Shown: positions 53,327-61,383, numbered from the stretch's first letter. The stretch: DNA of 64,000 nucleotides from an uncultured Veillonella sp. (GCF_937981445.1 NZ_CALJON010000044.1:62001-126000); one strand, 5' to 3'. Notes: generated by a model from the sequence alone, not told the origin. Numbers and translations are program-made.

Positions 53327-54604
53327 GTGGCACAGGAAGAACATGCTAGTGATATGAATAAAAAGCAAGCTAAGGAAACACATAATAGTGATGCTAAAAA
53401 GGGGCTTCCTATTGATGCAAAGTGTATTGACACAAAGATCTATAAGGAATTTAATGCCCAAACTATCAATGAATTAGGTGCACGCCTTCGAGAGGGGCAG
53501 TTAGTAGCTATTCCGACCGAGACCGTGTATGGTTTAGGCGCTAATGGCCTAGATGAGGCCGCTATGAGCCGCATTTATGAAGCTAAGGGACGACCTTCAG
53601 ATAATCCACTTATTTTGCATGTGCCTAATAGTGAGGCTGTCATTCCTTTAGTGAAGAATGTGCCACCGGTGGCGCAGGCCTTGATGGAGGCATTTTGGCC
53701 TGGTCCTTTGACAATTATTATGCCTAAATCTGATAGGGTGCCACTTCGGGCCACTGGGGGCTTACCTAATGTGGCACTGCGCTGTCCAGACCATGAGATT
53801 TGCCATAATATATTAAAGGCTGCTGGGGTGCCCATTGCGGCACCGAGTGCGAATATTTCGGGGAGACCAAGTCCAACTACGGCCGAGGATGTGTATCGCG
53901 ATATGAAGGGGCGTATTGAAGCTATTGCGGATGCAGGGCCTTGTGAGGTAGGCCTAGAATCGACCATAGTGGAATGCCATAGTGGGGGCGTAACGATTCT
54001 TCGACCTGGTGCCATTACTAAAGACATGTTAGAAGAGGTAGTAGGTCAGGTGGATTTTGATGAAGCCTTGACGGCACCTGATGTAACACCTAAGGCGCCG
54101 GGCATGAAGTATAAACACTATGCACCTGATGCGAATTTAATTACATTAGTAGGCCCTGTACTTGAAGTGACTAGGACCTTAGGCTTAATTTTAGAGACTA
54201 GGGGGCGCTTTGCATCCTGTTTGAAACATTATTATGAACCAGAGGGCTGTTGCATTATGACTGACCCTATTAGCGATGCATTAGTAGAGTTAAGAAAGTT
54301 AGTAATACCTTTTGGTGCTGATGAAAAAATTGGCCTTTTACTTAGTGAAGAAGTAGCTCATGAATTGAAAGGTACTTTGAAAAATTTATCTGTACCTTAT
54401 CATTTAATTGTGTATGGCAAGGCTCATGAATATAAAAGTTTAGCTCGCATATTATATCGCTCTTTATTAGAATTTAACGAACAGAAGGTAACTCGTATTT
54501 TTGCTACTGGCGTAGAAGCGAAGGGCTTAGGCAAAGCTATTATGAACCGTTTAGATAAAGCCAGTGCTCATCATGTGATACAAGTGGAACCATATACCTC
54601 ATAA
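53327..54604 (+). CDS. ywlC: L-threonylcarbamoyladenylate synthase (Sua5/YwlC)
   Basis: Sua5 makes threonylcarbamoyl-AMP from Thr, bicarbonate and ATP for the t6A37 tRNA modification. The 425 residues comprise a ~45-residue hydrophilic leader, a YrdC domain (LVAIPTETVYGLGANGLDE near 60, KGRPSDNPL, AAPSANISGRPSPT, GLESTIVEC) and the C-terminal Sua5 domain joined by PKAPGMKYKHYAPDA. The leader makes it longer than most Sua5 proteins. GTG 53327 follows AAGGAGG with a 12-nt spacer; a later start within the leader is possible. It is the ywlC of the ywlC-ywlE-rpiB-glyA-upp run. Confidence 0.92.
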   Translation: MAQEEHASDMNKKQAKETHNSDAKKGLPIDAKCIDTKIYKEFNAQTINELGARLREGQLVAIPTETVYGLGANGLDEAAMSRIYEAKGRPSDNPLILHVPNSEAVIPLVKNVPPVAQALMEAFWPGPLTIIMPKSDRVPLRATGGLPNVALRCPDHEICHNILKAAGVPIAAPSANISGRPSPTTAEDVYRDMKGRIEAIADAGPCEVGLESTIVECHSGGVTILRPGAITKDMLEEVVGQVDFDEALTAPDVTPKAPGMKYKHYAPDANLITLVGPVLEVTRTLGLILETRGRFASCLKHYYEPEGCCIMTDPISDALVELRKLVIPFGADEKIGLLLSEEVAHELKGTLKNLSVPYHLIVYGKAHEYKSLARILYRSLLEFNEQKVTRIFATGVEAKGLGKAIMNRLDKASAHHVIQVEPYTS

Positions 54605-54645
54605 AAAATGGAGCCATATACCTCATAAAAAGTGGAAGCATATAG
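54586..54645. repeat. Stop-codon-containing tandem copies at the ywlC end
   Basis: The end of ywlC (54586-54607, stop at 54602-54604) is repeated at 54610-54631 with one change, and partly at 54634-54645; the period is 24 bp. Confidence 0.85.
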
Positions 54646-54728
54646 CCGTATATGTGGTGAGATTGGCTGTAGTGTTTGTGGAGTGCTGTAGAAGAATTTA
54701 TTAAAGTTTATTGATATAGAGGTTAATT

Positions 54729-55181
54729 ATGAATATATTATTTGTTTGTACCGGTAATACTTGCCGCAGTCCTATGGCGGAAGGCTTAATGAGACATAAG
54801 GCGGAAGTGGAGCAGAAAGAAATAAACACCTTATCTGCTGGTTTATTTTGCGTGCCAGGAGGTTCAGTGTCGCCTTATGCTCGTGAAGCGGTAAAGGATA
54901 TTGTAGATATTTCGGACCATGGAACGAGACCGTTATCCATTCCATTGATGGAAGCTGCTGATTTGGTGGTGGGTCTTTCTTCTGATCACAAAAATACATT
55001 GCTTAGACAATTTCCGCACATGAAGGATAAAATTGTTACGCTAGGTGAATTGGCTGGTACAGGTGAAGATGTGCAAGACCCTTTTGGTGGCACACAGGAG
55101 GAATATCTAGCTTGCGCTAAGCAAATTGAGGAGCTTATTGAAAAGAGTTGGCCTCATATTGTTGAAAATTTGGATAAATAA
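54729..55181 (+). CDS. ywlE: Low-molecular-weight phosphatase, YwlE-type (protein arginine phosphatase)
   Basis: The 150-residue LMW-PTP fold has the P-loop Cys7-x5-Arg13 (CTGNTCRSP) and the acid Asp in QDPFGGT near 117. Thr11 at the fifth P-loop position, in place of the Ile of tyrosine phosphatases, is the residue known to favour phospho-arginine in B. subtilis YwlE. Synteny with ywlC, rpiB, glyA and upp supports orthology. AGAGGTT precedes the ATG. Arginine specificity is a family inference; whether an McsB-type kinase exists is not visible here. Confidence 0.88.
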   Translation: MNILFVCTGNTCRSPMAEGLMRHKAEVEQKEINTLSAGLFCVPGGSVSPYAREAVKDIVDISDHGTRPLSIPLMEAADLVVGLSSDHKNTLLRQFPHMKDKIVTLGELAGTGEDVQDPFGGTQEEYLACAKQIEELIEKSWPHIVENLDK

Positions 55182-55188
55182 ATATATA

Positions 55189-55268
55189 GACAATTAAATA
55201 CGTACAGGGACAATTAAATACGTACAGAGACAATTAAATACGTACATAGATAATTAAATATATACATA
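55189..55268. repeat. Four tandem 20-bp copies downstream of ywlE
   Basis: GACAATTAAATACGTACAGG and variants start at 55189, 55209, 55229 and 55249. A degenerate 16-bp relative (55173-55188) overlaps the ywlE stop codon. Confidence 0.88.
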
Positions 55269-55297
55269 GATAATAAATAATATAGATATGTCTTATG

Positions 55298-55336
55298 AAA
55301 AGGATATAGTAGCTTTGCAGACTATATCCTTTTTTC
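55298..55336 (+). terminator. Rho-independent terminator
   Basis: AAAAGGATATAGT (55298-55310) pairs with ACTATATCCTTTT (55321-55333), ending in TTTTTTC. It ends the prfA-ywlE unit. Confidence 0.88.
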
Positions 55337-55627
55337 TTATGCTATAGAGCTAGAGATTAGCTTGGATTAATTATGATACATAGGTAACTTTTGTTTACGC
55401 TAGTAATTTTGGTTTAGGTCAGTGCTTTAGAGAGAGTATTAGTTTAGTTGGCAATATAATAGGACATTATTATTAGACATATGTAGTATATAAATAATAT
55501 ATAAAGAGGATGGACAAATGTGCAAATTACAGATAGTAGAATAGTGATAACTATAGTATAATAAGAAAAGTAAAAGATTATGTTACAAATTTTGTAGCGA
55601 GATGATCATATGTACTAGGAGGGACGC
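55337..55627. other. A/T-rich gap before rpiB
   Basis: No gene of ordinary size is visible. It holds a micro-ORF with a Shine-Dalgarno (AAAGAGGA; ATG at 55518, eight codons, stop at 55542-55544) and TATAAT at 55557-55562 without a good -35. These are weak hints of a leader region for rpiB-glyA. Confidence 0.4.
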
Positions 55628-56071
55628 ATGAAGGTAGCGATTGGGGCAGACCATGGTGGCTTTCATTTAAAAGAAGCTATTAAGCCCGTATTAGATGAAT
55701 TAGGTATTGAATATGAAGATTTTGGAACTCATTCAGAAGAATCTGTAGATTATCCTGATATTTCTGCACCAGTGGCTCAGGCTGTAGCAGCAGGGACATT
55801 CGATCGAGGAATTTTGATTTGTGGCACTGGCATCGGTATTGGCATTGCTGCTAATAAAGTGCCAGGTATTCGCGCGGCTTTATGTCATGATACATTTTCA
55901 GCACATGCTTCACGGGAGCATAATAATGCTAATATTTTAACTATGGGTGAACGCGTTATTGGCCCTGGTTTAGCCAGTGATATTGTAAAAATTTGGTTAA
56001 CCACTGATTTTGAAGGTGGCCGTCACGAGCGCCGCATTGCTAAGATTTCAGCTTTGGAAGAAACTAAATAA
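55628..56071 (+). CDS. rpiB: Ribose-5-phosphate isomerase B
   Basis: RpiB interconverts ribose-5-phosphate and ribulose-5-phosphate in the pentose phosphate pathway. The 147 residues show GADHGG at 6-11, catalytic Cys65 in ICGTGIG, and ASREHNNANILTMGERVIG near 97-115. Length is typical. GGAGGG lies close before the ATG. glyA starts 40 bp downstream; the rpiB-glyA-upp order is shared with B. subtilis. Confidence 0.95.
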   Translation: MKVAIGADHGGFHLKEAIKPVLDELGIEYEDFGTHSEESVDYPDISAPVAQAVAAGTFDRGILICGTGIGIGIAANKVPGIRAALCHDTFSAHASREHNNANILTMGERVIGPGLASDIVKIWLTTDFEGGRHERRIAKISALEETK

Positions 56072-56110
56072 GTTTTGAATCAATTAATAACAATTGTAGG
56101 AGGTAATGTG

Positions 56111-57352
56111 ATGAGCACATTAAAAGGACAAGATCCAGAAATCGCAAAGTATATTGAATTAGAATTAGGTCGTCAACGCAATAAGCTTGAAATGATTGCG
56201 TCTGAAAATTTTGTATCTCCCGCAGTTATGGAAGCACAGGGCAGTGTTTTAACTAATAAATACGCTGAAGGGTATTCTGGCAAACGCTATTATGGCGGAT
56301 GTGAATATGTTGATATGGTGGAAACATTGGCCATTGAACGAGCTAAGAAATTATTTGGCGCTGACCATGTTAATGTGCAACCACACTCTGGTTCCCAAGC
56401 AAACTTTGGTGTGTATTTTGCCTTATTACAACCAGGCGATACCATTATGGGCATGAATTTATCTCATGGTGGCCATTTGACTCATGGATCACCGGTTAAT
56501 GTGTCTGGTTCCTACTTTAACATTGTGCCTTATGGCGTAAATGCAGAAACGCAAGAAATCGATTATGATGAAATGCGTAAGATTGCCCTCGAAACAAAAC
56601 CTAAACTTATTATTGGTGGTGGCAGTGCGTACTCTCGTATTATTGACTTCAAGAAAATGGCAGACATTGCCCATGAAGTAGGCGCTATTTTCATGGTAGA
56701 TATGGCGCATTTTGCAGGTCTTGTAGCAGCTGGTGTGCATCCAAATCCAGTGGAATATGCTGATATTGTAACAACTACTACACATAAGACATTACGTGGT
56801 CCACGTGGTGGCATGATTCTTTGCAAAGAAAAATATGCTAAAGCTATTGATAAAGCAATTTTCCCTGGCATTCAAGGTGGTCCATTGATGCATGTAATCG
56901 CAGCTAAGGCCGTGGCCTTTGGTGAAGCATTACAACCAGAATTTAAAGAATATGCTAAACAAGTTGTAGCGAATGCTAAAGTGTTAGCAGATGCACTTAT
57001 TAAAGAAGGCTTTACTATTGTATCTGGTGGTACTGATACACATGTTATGCTTGTCGATGTACGCAGCTGTGGTTTAACTGGTAAAGTAGCTGAGTTCTTA
57101 CTTGATGAAGTAGGCATTACTTGCAACAAAAATACCATTCCATTTGACCCAGAAAGCCCATTTGTAACAAGTGGTATTCGCCTTGGTACACCGGCTTTAA
57201 CTACTCGTGGCCTTGGGGAAGAGGATATGAAAGAAATCGCCTCCATCATTGCTGATGTACTTAAAAATTCCGAAGATAAGGCCATTCATGAAGCAGCTCG
57301 TAAGCGCGTAGCCGCTCTTTGTGAAAAGTACCCAATGTACCCTAATTTATAA
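56111..57352 (+). CDS. glyA: Serine hydroxymethyltransferase
   Basis: GlyA interconverts serine and glycine, charging tetrahydrofolate with one-carbon units. The 413-residue PLP enzyme shows MIASENFVSPAVMEAQGS near 30, NKYAEGYSGKRYYGG near 53 and the Schiff-base Lys226 in TTTTHKTLRGPRGG. AGGAGGT with a short spacer supports ATG 56111; the frame is open to 56075. Normal length; probably cotranscribed with rpiB. Confidence 0.96.
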   Translation: MSTLKGQDPEIAKYIELELGRQRNKLEMIASENFVSPAVMEAQGSVLTNKYAEGYSGKRYYGGCEYVDMVETLAIERAKKLFGADHVNVQPHSGSQANFGVYFALLQPGDTIMGMNLSHGGHLTHGSPVNVSGSYFNIVPYGVNAETQEIDYDEMRKIALETKPKLIIGGGSAYSRIIDFKKMADIAHEVGAIFMVDMAHFAGLVAAGVHPNPVEYADIVTTTTHKTLRGPRGGMILCKEKYAKAIDKAIFPGIQGGPLMHVIAAKAVAFGEALQPEFKEYAKQVVANAKVLADALIKEGFTIVSGGTDTHVMLVDVRSCGLTGKVAEFLLDEVGITCNKNTIPFDPESPFVTSGIRLGTPALTTRGLGEEDMKEIASIIADVLKNSEDKAIHEAARKRVAALCEKYPMYPNL

Positions 57353-57439
57353 TCCTTTTATACGGGAATTGAGAGAGACATATTGGGCCTATGTTTGTAA
57401 CTATGCCTAAGGTAGAGAACTTATTATAAAGTTTTATAG

Positions 57440-57468
57440 TAGATACACTCATGGTAATATGTTATAAT
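57440..57468 (+). promoter_or_regulatory. Promoter for upp
   Basis: TAGATA at 57440-57445, 17-bp spacer, and extended -10 TGT-TATAAT ending at 57468. An inverted repeat follows in the leader. Confidence 0.6.
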
Positions 57469-57520
57469 CGTTTAGATGATACAGTGTTAAAGGCATGAGT
57501 AATGCAATTGACTAAACGAT
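57467..57520 (+). promoter_or_regulatory. Inverted repeat in the upp leader
   Basis: ATCGTTTAG (57467-57475) pairs perfectly with CTAAACGAT (57512-57520) across a 36-nt loop, placing a possible RNA structure just before the upp ribosome site at 57530-57537. Confidence 0.45.
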
Positions 57521-57543
57521 AGAGTATATGAGGAGGTTTACAA

Positions 57544-58170
57544 ATGAATGTAAATGTTATGACACATCCCTTAATTCAGCATAAGGTAACTTTAATTCGT
57601 AATGTGGAGACTGGTTCCAAAGATTTTCGCGAATTATTAGAAGAAATCACCTTGCTCATGGGGTATGAAATTACTCGCGATTTACCGATTGAAGAAGTAG
57701 AAGTGCAAACACCACTTGTTAAAACAATTGGTAAACAAATTGCTGGTAAAAAATTGGCCATCATTCCAATCTTGCGTGCTGGTCTTGGCATGGTAAGTGG
57801 CTTGTTAGATCTTATGCCAATGGCTAAAGTAGGTCATATCGGTCTTTACCGTGATCCTGAAACATTGAAGCCTGTTGAATACTACTGCAAATTACCTTCT
57901 GATTTGTCAGAACGCCGCATTATCGTAACAGACCCAATGCTTGCTACTGGTGGCAGTGCTGCAGCAGCCATTACTTTATTAAAAGAAAAAGGCTGTAAAG
58001 ACATTCAACTTATGTGTCTTGTAGCGGCTCCAGAAGGTGTGGAAGTTGTAAATAAGGAACATCCTGATGTTCGCGTGTATGTAGCTGCTTTAGACGAAGG
58101 CTTAAATGAACATGGCTATATCCTTCCAGGTCTTGGAGATGCCGGTGACCGTATTTTCGGTACAAAATAA
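57544..58170 (+). CDS. upp: Uracil phosphoribosyltransferase
   Basis: Upp salvages uracil with PRPP to give UMP. The 208 residues show the conserved THPLIQHKVTLIRN start, ILRAGLGMVSG near 80, the PRPP loop DPMLATGGSAAAAI near 131 and the uracil-binding C-terminal GYILPGLGDAGDRIFGTK. GAGGAGG precedes the ATG. It has its own promoter and terminator. Its last codons and stop are duplicated just downstream. Confidence 0.96.
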   Translation: MNVNVMTHPLIQHKVTLIRNVETGSKDFRELLEEITLLMGYEITRDLPIEEVEVQTPLVKTIGKQIAGKKLAIIPILRAGLGMVSGLLDLMPMAKVGHIGLYRDPETLKPVEYYCKLPSDLSERRIIVTDPMLATGGSAAAAITLLKEKGCKDIQLMCLVAAPEGVEVVNKEHPDVRVYVAALDEGLNEHGYILPGLGDAGDRIFGTK

Positions 58171-58198
58171 TTACATATTCGTACAAAATAATTATATA
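58156..58198. repeat. Stop-codon-containing duplication at the upp end
   Basis: TTCGGTACAAAATAATTACATA (stop TAA at 58168-58170) is followed by TTCGTACAAAATAATTATAT, a ~21-bp period with few changes. Confidence 0.8.
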
Positions 58199-58216
58199 TA
58201 ATGTAAAGAATATACG

Positions 58217-58245
58217 AAAAGGACAGCCTATGAGCTGTCCTTTTT
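58217..58245 (+). terminator. Rho-independent terminator after upp
   Basis: AAAAGGACAGC / GCTGTCCTTTTT, an 11-bp stem with a short loop and T-run. Confidence 0.9.
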
Positions 58246-58336
58246 GGTTACAGTATGTATTAAATTGTTATCATAAAAAATTATATTATGTATAAATTGC
58301 ATGCAATATGATAAAAAGTAATTAGACAAATATCGA

Positions 58337-58358
58337 TATATCTAATAAAATAGATATA
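58337..58358. promoter_or_regulatory. Perfect dyad upstream of the PepSY gene
   Basis: TATATCTA (58337-58344), six-base spacer, TAGATATA (58351-58358). Operator-like; 122 bp before the PepSY start. Confidence 0.4.
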
Positions 58359-58479
58359 GAAATACAGAGAACAATTCAAGAGCTGACAAGGTCATTTTCT
58401 GAATGCCTGGGGCTAACTAGCGCTTGGATTGTTGGAATTAATGATGATAGTTGTATTAGTAACATAAGCGAGGTAAATT

Positions 58480-58758
58480 ATGAACAAGACTATTAAAGCA
58501 TTAGCATTATCTTTTGTAGCTGCCGGCGTATTTTCTTTTGCTCAGGCTAATACTGAAATTACAGTAGACCAAGCAACAGCTGTGGCCTTAGCTAAAGTAC
58601 CAGGTGCCAATGCATCTCATTTGTATAAAGTACATCCAGACTATGAAAATGGTCGTAAAGTATATGAAGGCAAAATCTTCTTTGATGGTGTAGAGTATGA
58701 ATTTGAAATTGATGCTGCTACCGGTCAAATTACTGAGTGGGATGTAGATCGCGACTAA
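58480..58758 (+). CDS. Exported PepSY-domain protein
   Basis: The 92-residue protein has a Sec signal peptide (about 1-23, ending FAQA) and a single PepSY domain: ITVDQATAVALAKVPGA, then YEGKIFFDGVEYEFEIDAATGQITEWDVD. PepSY domains occur in protease propeptides and small periplasmic proteins and are thought to inhibit peptidases or act in metal/redox contexts. The protein is probably periplasmic. GCGAGG precedes the ATG. It is monocistronic, ending in a bidirectional terminator. Confidence 0.9.
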   Translation: MNKTIKALALSFVAAGVFSFAQANTEITVDQATAVALAKVPGANASHLYKVHPDYENGRKVYEGKIFFDGVEYEFEIDAATGQITEWDVDRD

Positions 58759-58760
58759 TA

Positions 58761-58789
58761 AAAGAGCCGAGCATTGCTCGGCTCTTTTG
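58761..58789. terminator. Bidirectional terminator between convergent genes
   Basis: AAAGAGCCGAGC-ATT-GCTCGGCTCTTT with T-runs on both strands; it serves both the PepSY gene (+) and the yjiHG pair (-). Confidence 0.92.
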
Positions 58790-58801
58790 TTATGTATTAT
58801 A

Positions 58802-59275
58802 TTATAATGCTAAGGTTAAGAAGCGCATTACAAACATGGCTAATACAGCATTTATTATACTTAGAATAATGAGTAGAGGCCAATATTTTACAGGTACATC
58901 AGCAACCCCGAGGAGGCGTCCCATATATTGTAATTGGGAGCCAATTAAGAAAATAGCTGGCATAAGAATTGTAGCACCAGTGCCATCAAGGGTGCCATGA
59001 CTCATTAAGCCTACCGCAATACCAACCCCAGCGGAGGAGGAGAGCCAAGACGTAAGGAGAACAGTAATGGCTTCACCAGGTAGGCCGAAAATCCCCATAA
59101 TAGGACCAAAGACAACGCCAATAAAATCGAGTACGCCTAATAGTTTTAAAATTAAAGCTAAAGTGTAGGCCATCAATACATTAGGTAGAAGATTAGTAGT
59201 ACCTACGGTAAAACCTTTGCGCGCACCGGCAATAAATATATCAAAAGGATTCTTGCTTTTCTTATTGTTGCTCAT
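58802..59275 (-). CDS. yjiG: YjiG family membrane protein (SpmB/nucleoside-recognition type)
   Basis: The 157-residue inner-membrane protein has four to five hydrophobic helices with FIAGARKGFTVGTTNLLPN at the N-terminus and GPIMGIFGLPGEAITVLLTSWLSSSAGVGI in the middle, the nucleoside-recognition (Gate) domain pattern of E. coli YjiG and SpmB. It overlaps the upstream partner gene by 14 bases, so the two are co-translated. The transported compound is unknown. AGGGGGAT precedes the ATG on the minus strand. Confidence 0.88.
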   Translation of the reverse strand: MSNNKKSKNPFDIFIAGARKGFTVGTTNLLPNVLMAYTLALILKLLGVLDFIGVVFGPIMGIFGLPGEAITVLLTSWLSSSAGVGIAVGLMSHGTLDGTGATILMPAIFLIGSQLQYMGRLLGVADVPVKYWPLLIILSIINAVLAMFVMRFLTLAL

Positions 59276-59939
59276 CAGTAAAATCCCCCTTGTAAATAGT
59301 ATTTAAGGCGATACGACAGAATACGGCGCCTACGAATTTGAAAATAAAGATAAGTACTAATGGAATCGATAATGGCAAGGTGAGAACTCCGAAAAGAGCT
59401 GCACCATTGGAGAAGTAGTTTGAAATCATGCCAGCACCACTATATTGCCACTGTGTGATGATGATCAATTCCTTCATAGTTACTTGTTTGTTATCGAATA
59501 ACTCTTTAGTAAGAGCCGCACCTGCATCAGTACTTTGTAAGTCTGTAATTAACGCAAGACCCGTACGGCCAGGAACACGCATAATAGGATATAAGAGCGG
59601 TGTTAATAATTTATGAGCTGCGCGAATGGCTCCATATTCAGTAAGTACTTCAAGAACCCCTAAGGCCAGCATGATGGATGGGATAAGTGATAGAGCAAAG
59701 ATAAAGCCTTGACGAGCACCATTACCACCAGCACCGAGGAAGTTGATTTTACTACCTTCGCCACCAACAATACCGAATTTACCACCTAAGGTCGTGAAGT
59801 CGAAAGCACCGAGCCATTCATGGCCTTGGACTTTCATAAATACCCCTGAGAAGAAGAGAATGGCTACGATGAGAGCAATGTAGTCTGTCCACTTCGTTTT
59901 GGGGTTCCAATCTGTTTGTGTTCTTTCTTGGTCGTTCAT
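59262..59939 (-). CDS. yjiH: YjiH family membrane protein (SpmA/nucleoside-recognition type)
   Basis: The 225-residue membrane protein has a charged N-terminus, then helices including SLIPSIMLALGVLEVLTEYGA and the Gate-domain core RVPGRTGLALITDLQSTDAGAALTKEL. It matches E. coli YjiH, partner of YjiG, a putative transporter. In enterobacteria yjiHG lie with the isoaspartyl dipeptidase gene iadA; here a divergent M20 amidohydrolase takes that place, which suggests uptake or export of a peptide-like or N-acyl amino acid substrate (inference). AAGGAGGG precedes the ATG. Confidence 0.88.
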   Translation of the reverse strand: MNDQERTQTDWNPKTKWTDYIALIVAILFFSGVFMKVQGHEWLGAFDFTTLGGKFGIVGGEGSKINFLGAGGNGARQGFIFALSLIPSIMLALGVLEVLTEYGAIRAAHKLLTPLLYPIMRVPGRTGLALITDLQSTDAGAALTKELFDNKQVTMKELIIITQWQYSGAGMISNYFSNGAALFGVLTLPLSIPLVLIFIFKFVGAVFCRIALNTIYKGDFTDEQQ

Positions 59940-60044
59940 TTGTTACCCTCCTTAGTATATATGTACTTGTACAGTAGATGTTTTTATTATAATATATACC
60001 TAGAAGGACTTTCAATACTTTTCATTAAAAATATTTAATAAAGA

Positions 60045-60088
60045 ATTAAAATAAATTGTATAGTATATAGAATACATTTTATTTTAAT
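60045..60088. promoter_or_regulatory. 44-bp dyad between yjiH and the M20 gene
   Basis: ATTAAAATAAA (60045-60055) pairs perfectly with TTTATTTTAAT (60078-60088); inside, TGTAT (60057-60061) pairs with ATACA (60072-60076). It is centred in the divergent intergenic region, where a shared operator would be expected. Confidence 0.6.
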
Positions 60089-60169
60089 GAAATTTCAAGA
60101 ATCTGAGTGAAAAGCGAAGAAAGATGAATTTATTGTTATAAAGAATTAGTTTGTTGGGGAGGAATTACT

Positions 60170-61282
60170 ATGAGTCACGTATTAGATTATTATAATCATC
60201 TACACACCATTCCAGAGCTAGGCTTTGAAGAAGTGAAAACATCAAAATTCATTGCTGAAAAATTGGCTGAATTTGGTTATACTAATATTCAAACTGGTGT
60301 AGGTGGCACAACGGGTGTAGTAGCTACAATGGACAGTGGGGAACCAGGTCCTACTGTATTATTGCGCGCTGATATGGACTGCTTGGCTCATAATATTGAT
60401 GGTGAAGTTGTTCTTCGTCATACCTGCGGTCATGATGGGCATTCCTCTATGTTACTTGCCACTGCGGAAGAAGTAATCAAATATTATCCTGTGTCTTCCG
60501 GTAAATTAATTTTCCTTTTCCAACCAGCTGAAGAATTAGGTACAGGTGCGCATGCAATTGCTGATGCGGGCGTTCTTGAAGGCGTTGAGTATGCCTTTGG
60601 CGCTCATGTTCGACCTATTGAAGAGGCTAGCAATGGACAGGCTGTAGCAGCTATTTATTATGCATCGTCTGCTACGATTCAAGCAACTTTCACAGGGGTT
60701 ACTAGCCATGCAGCTCGTCCTCATTTAGGCGTTAATGCATTAGATGCGGCTGTATTAGCTATTAATGCAGTCAATACAATCCATTTACGGCCTACTGAGT
60801 CTTATAGTGTAAAAGCAACTCAGTTCCATGCTGATAGTGGTGTGACAAATAGCATTCCAGGCAAGGCTTTTGTTACATGGGATTTACGTGCTCAACTTAA
60901 TCCAACGATGAAGGAATTGCATGAAAAGGTAATTACGGCTATTACTAATGCCGGCCAAGCTAATGGCTGTACTGTTGAATATGATGATAGCAAAATGCTA
61001 ACAGCTGCTGAACATAATGAAGAATGTATTGATTTGTTAAAAGAAGCCATTTCTGAAGTATTAGGGGATGAAAATATGGTGCCTGAAGTCATTACGCCAG
61101 GTGGTGAAGACTTCTGGGTATATACGAATCGTTATCCAAATCTAAAGGCTGGTTTCTTTGGCTTAGGCTGTGACTTAAAACCAGGCCTTCATCATCCAGA
61201 TATGAGCTTTGACACATCGGCTTTAGAAAATGGTGTAAAAATTTATTTAACTGTTCTTAAAAACTTAGGTATGATTGACTAA
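60170..61282 (+). CDS. M20 family amidohydrolase (N-acyl amino acid / peptidase type)
   Basis: The 370-residue metal-dependent hydrolase of the M20D group shows RADMDCLAHN near 67, the metal site HTCGHDGHSSML near 84, EELGTGAHAI near 122, the dimerisation domain with TGVTSHAARPHLGVNALDAA near 173 and a C-terminal HHPDMSFD. The group removes acyl groups from amino acids or hydrolyses small amides such as N-acyl-amino acids or p-aminobenzoyl-glutamate. The substrate is not deducible. GGGGAGG precedes the ATG. It is divergent from yjiHG with a dyad between them. Confidence 0.92.
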   Translation: MSHVLDYYNHLHTIPELGFEEVKTSKFIAEKLAEFGYTNIQTGVGGTTGVVATMDSGEPGPTVLLRADMDCLAHNIDGEVVLRHTCGHDGHSSMLLATAEEVIKYYPVSSGKLIFLFQPAEELGTGAHAIADAGVLEGVEYAFGAHVRPIEEASNGQAVAAIYYASSATIQATFTGVTSHAARPHLGVNALDAAVLAINAVNTIHLRPTESYSVKATQFHADSGVTNSIPGKAFVTWDLRAQLNPTMKELHEKVITAITNAGQANGCTVEYDDSKMLTAAEHNEECIDLLKEAISEVLGDENMVPEVITPGGEDFWVYTNRYPNLKAGFFGLGCDLKPGLHHPDMSFDTSALENGVKIYLTVLKNLGMID

Positions 61283-61355
61283 TTTCTAAATTAAGTTCTA
61301 AAGTGATTAAGTTCTAATTCTAAAGTGACCAAGTTTTAAATTGATTAAGTTCTAA
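61276..61355. repeat. Irregular tandem copies starting on the M20 stop codon
   Basis: TGACTAATTTCTAA (61276-61289, contains the stop), TGATTAAGTTCTAA (61304), TGACCAAGTTTTAA (61326) and TGATTAAGTTCTAA (61342). Confidence 0.75.
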
Positions 61356-61383
61356 TAAATTGATTAAATGATCAATTTATTAT

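Noticed and set aside
55337..55620. Riboswitch or T-box upstream of rpiB-glyA
   Set aside because: No specifier/antiterminator elements, no conserved glycine-aptamer-like core and no terminator near the start codon were seen.
58737..59000. 87-codon + strand ORF over the terminator and yjiG
   Set aside because: It runs through a bidirectional terminator and is antisense to a well-supported membrane protein gene.
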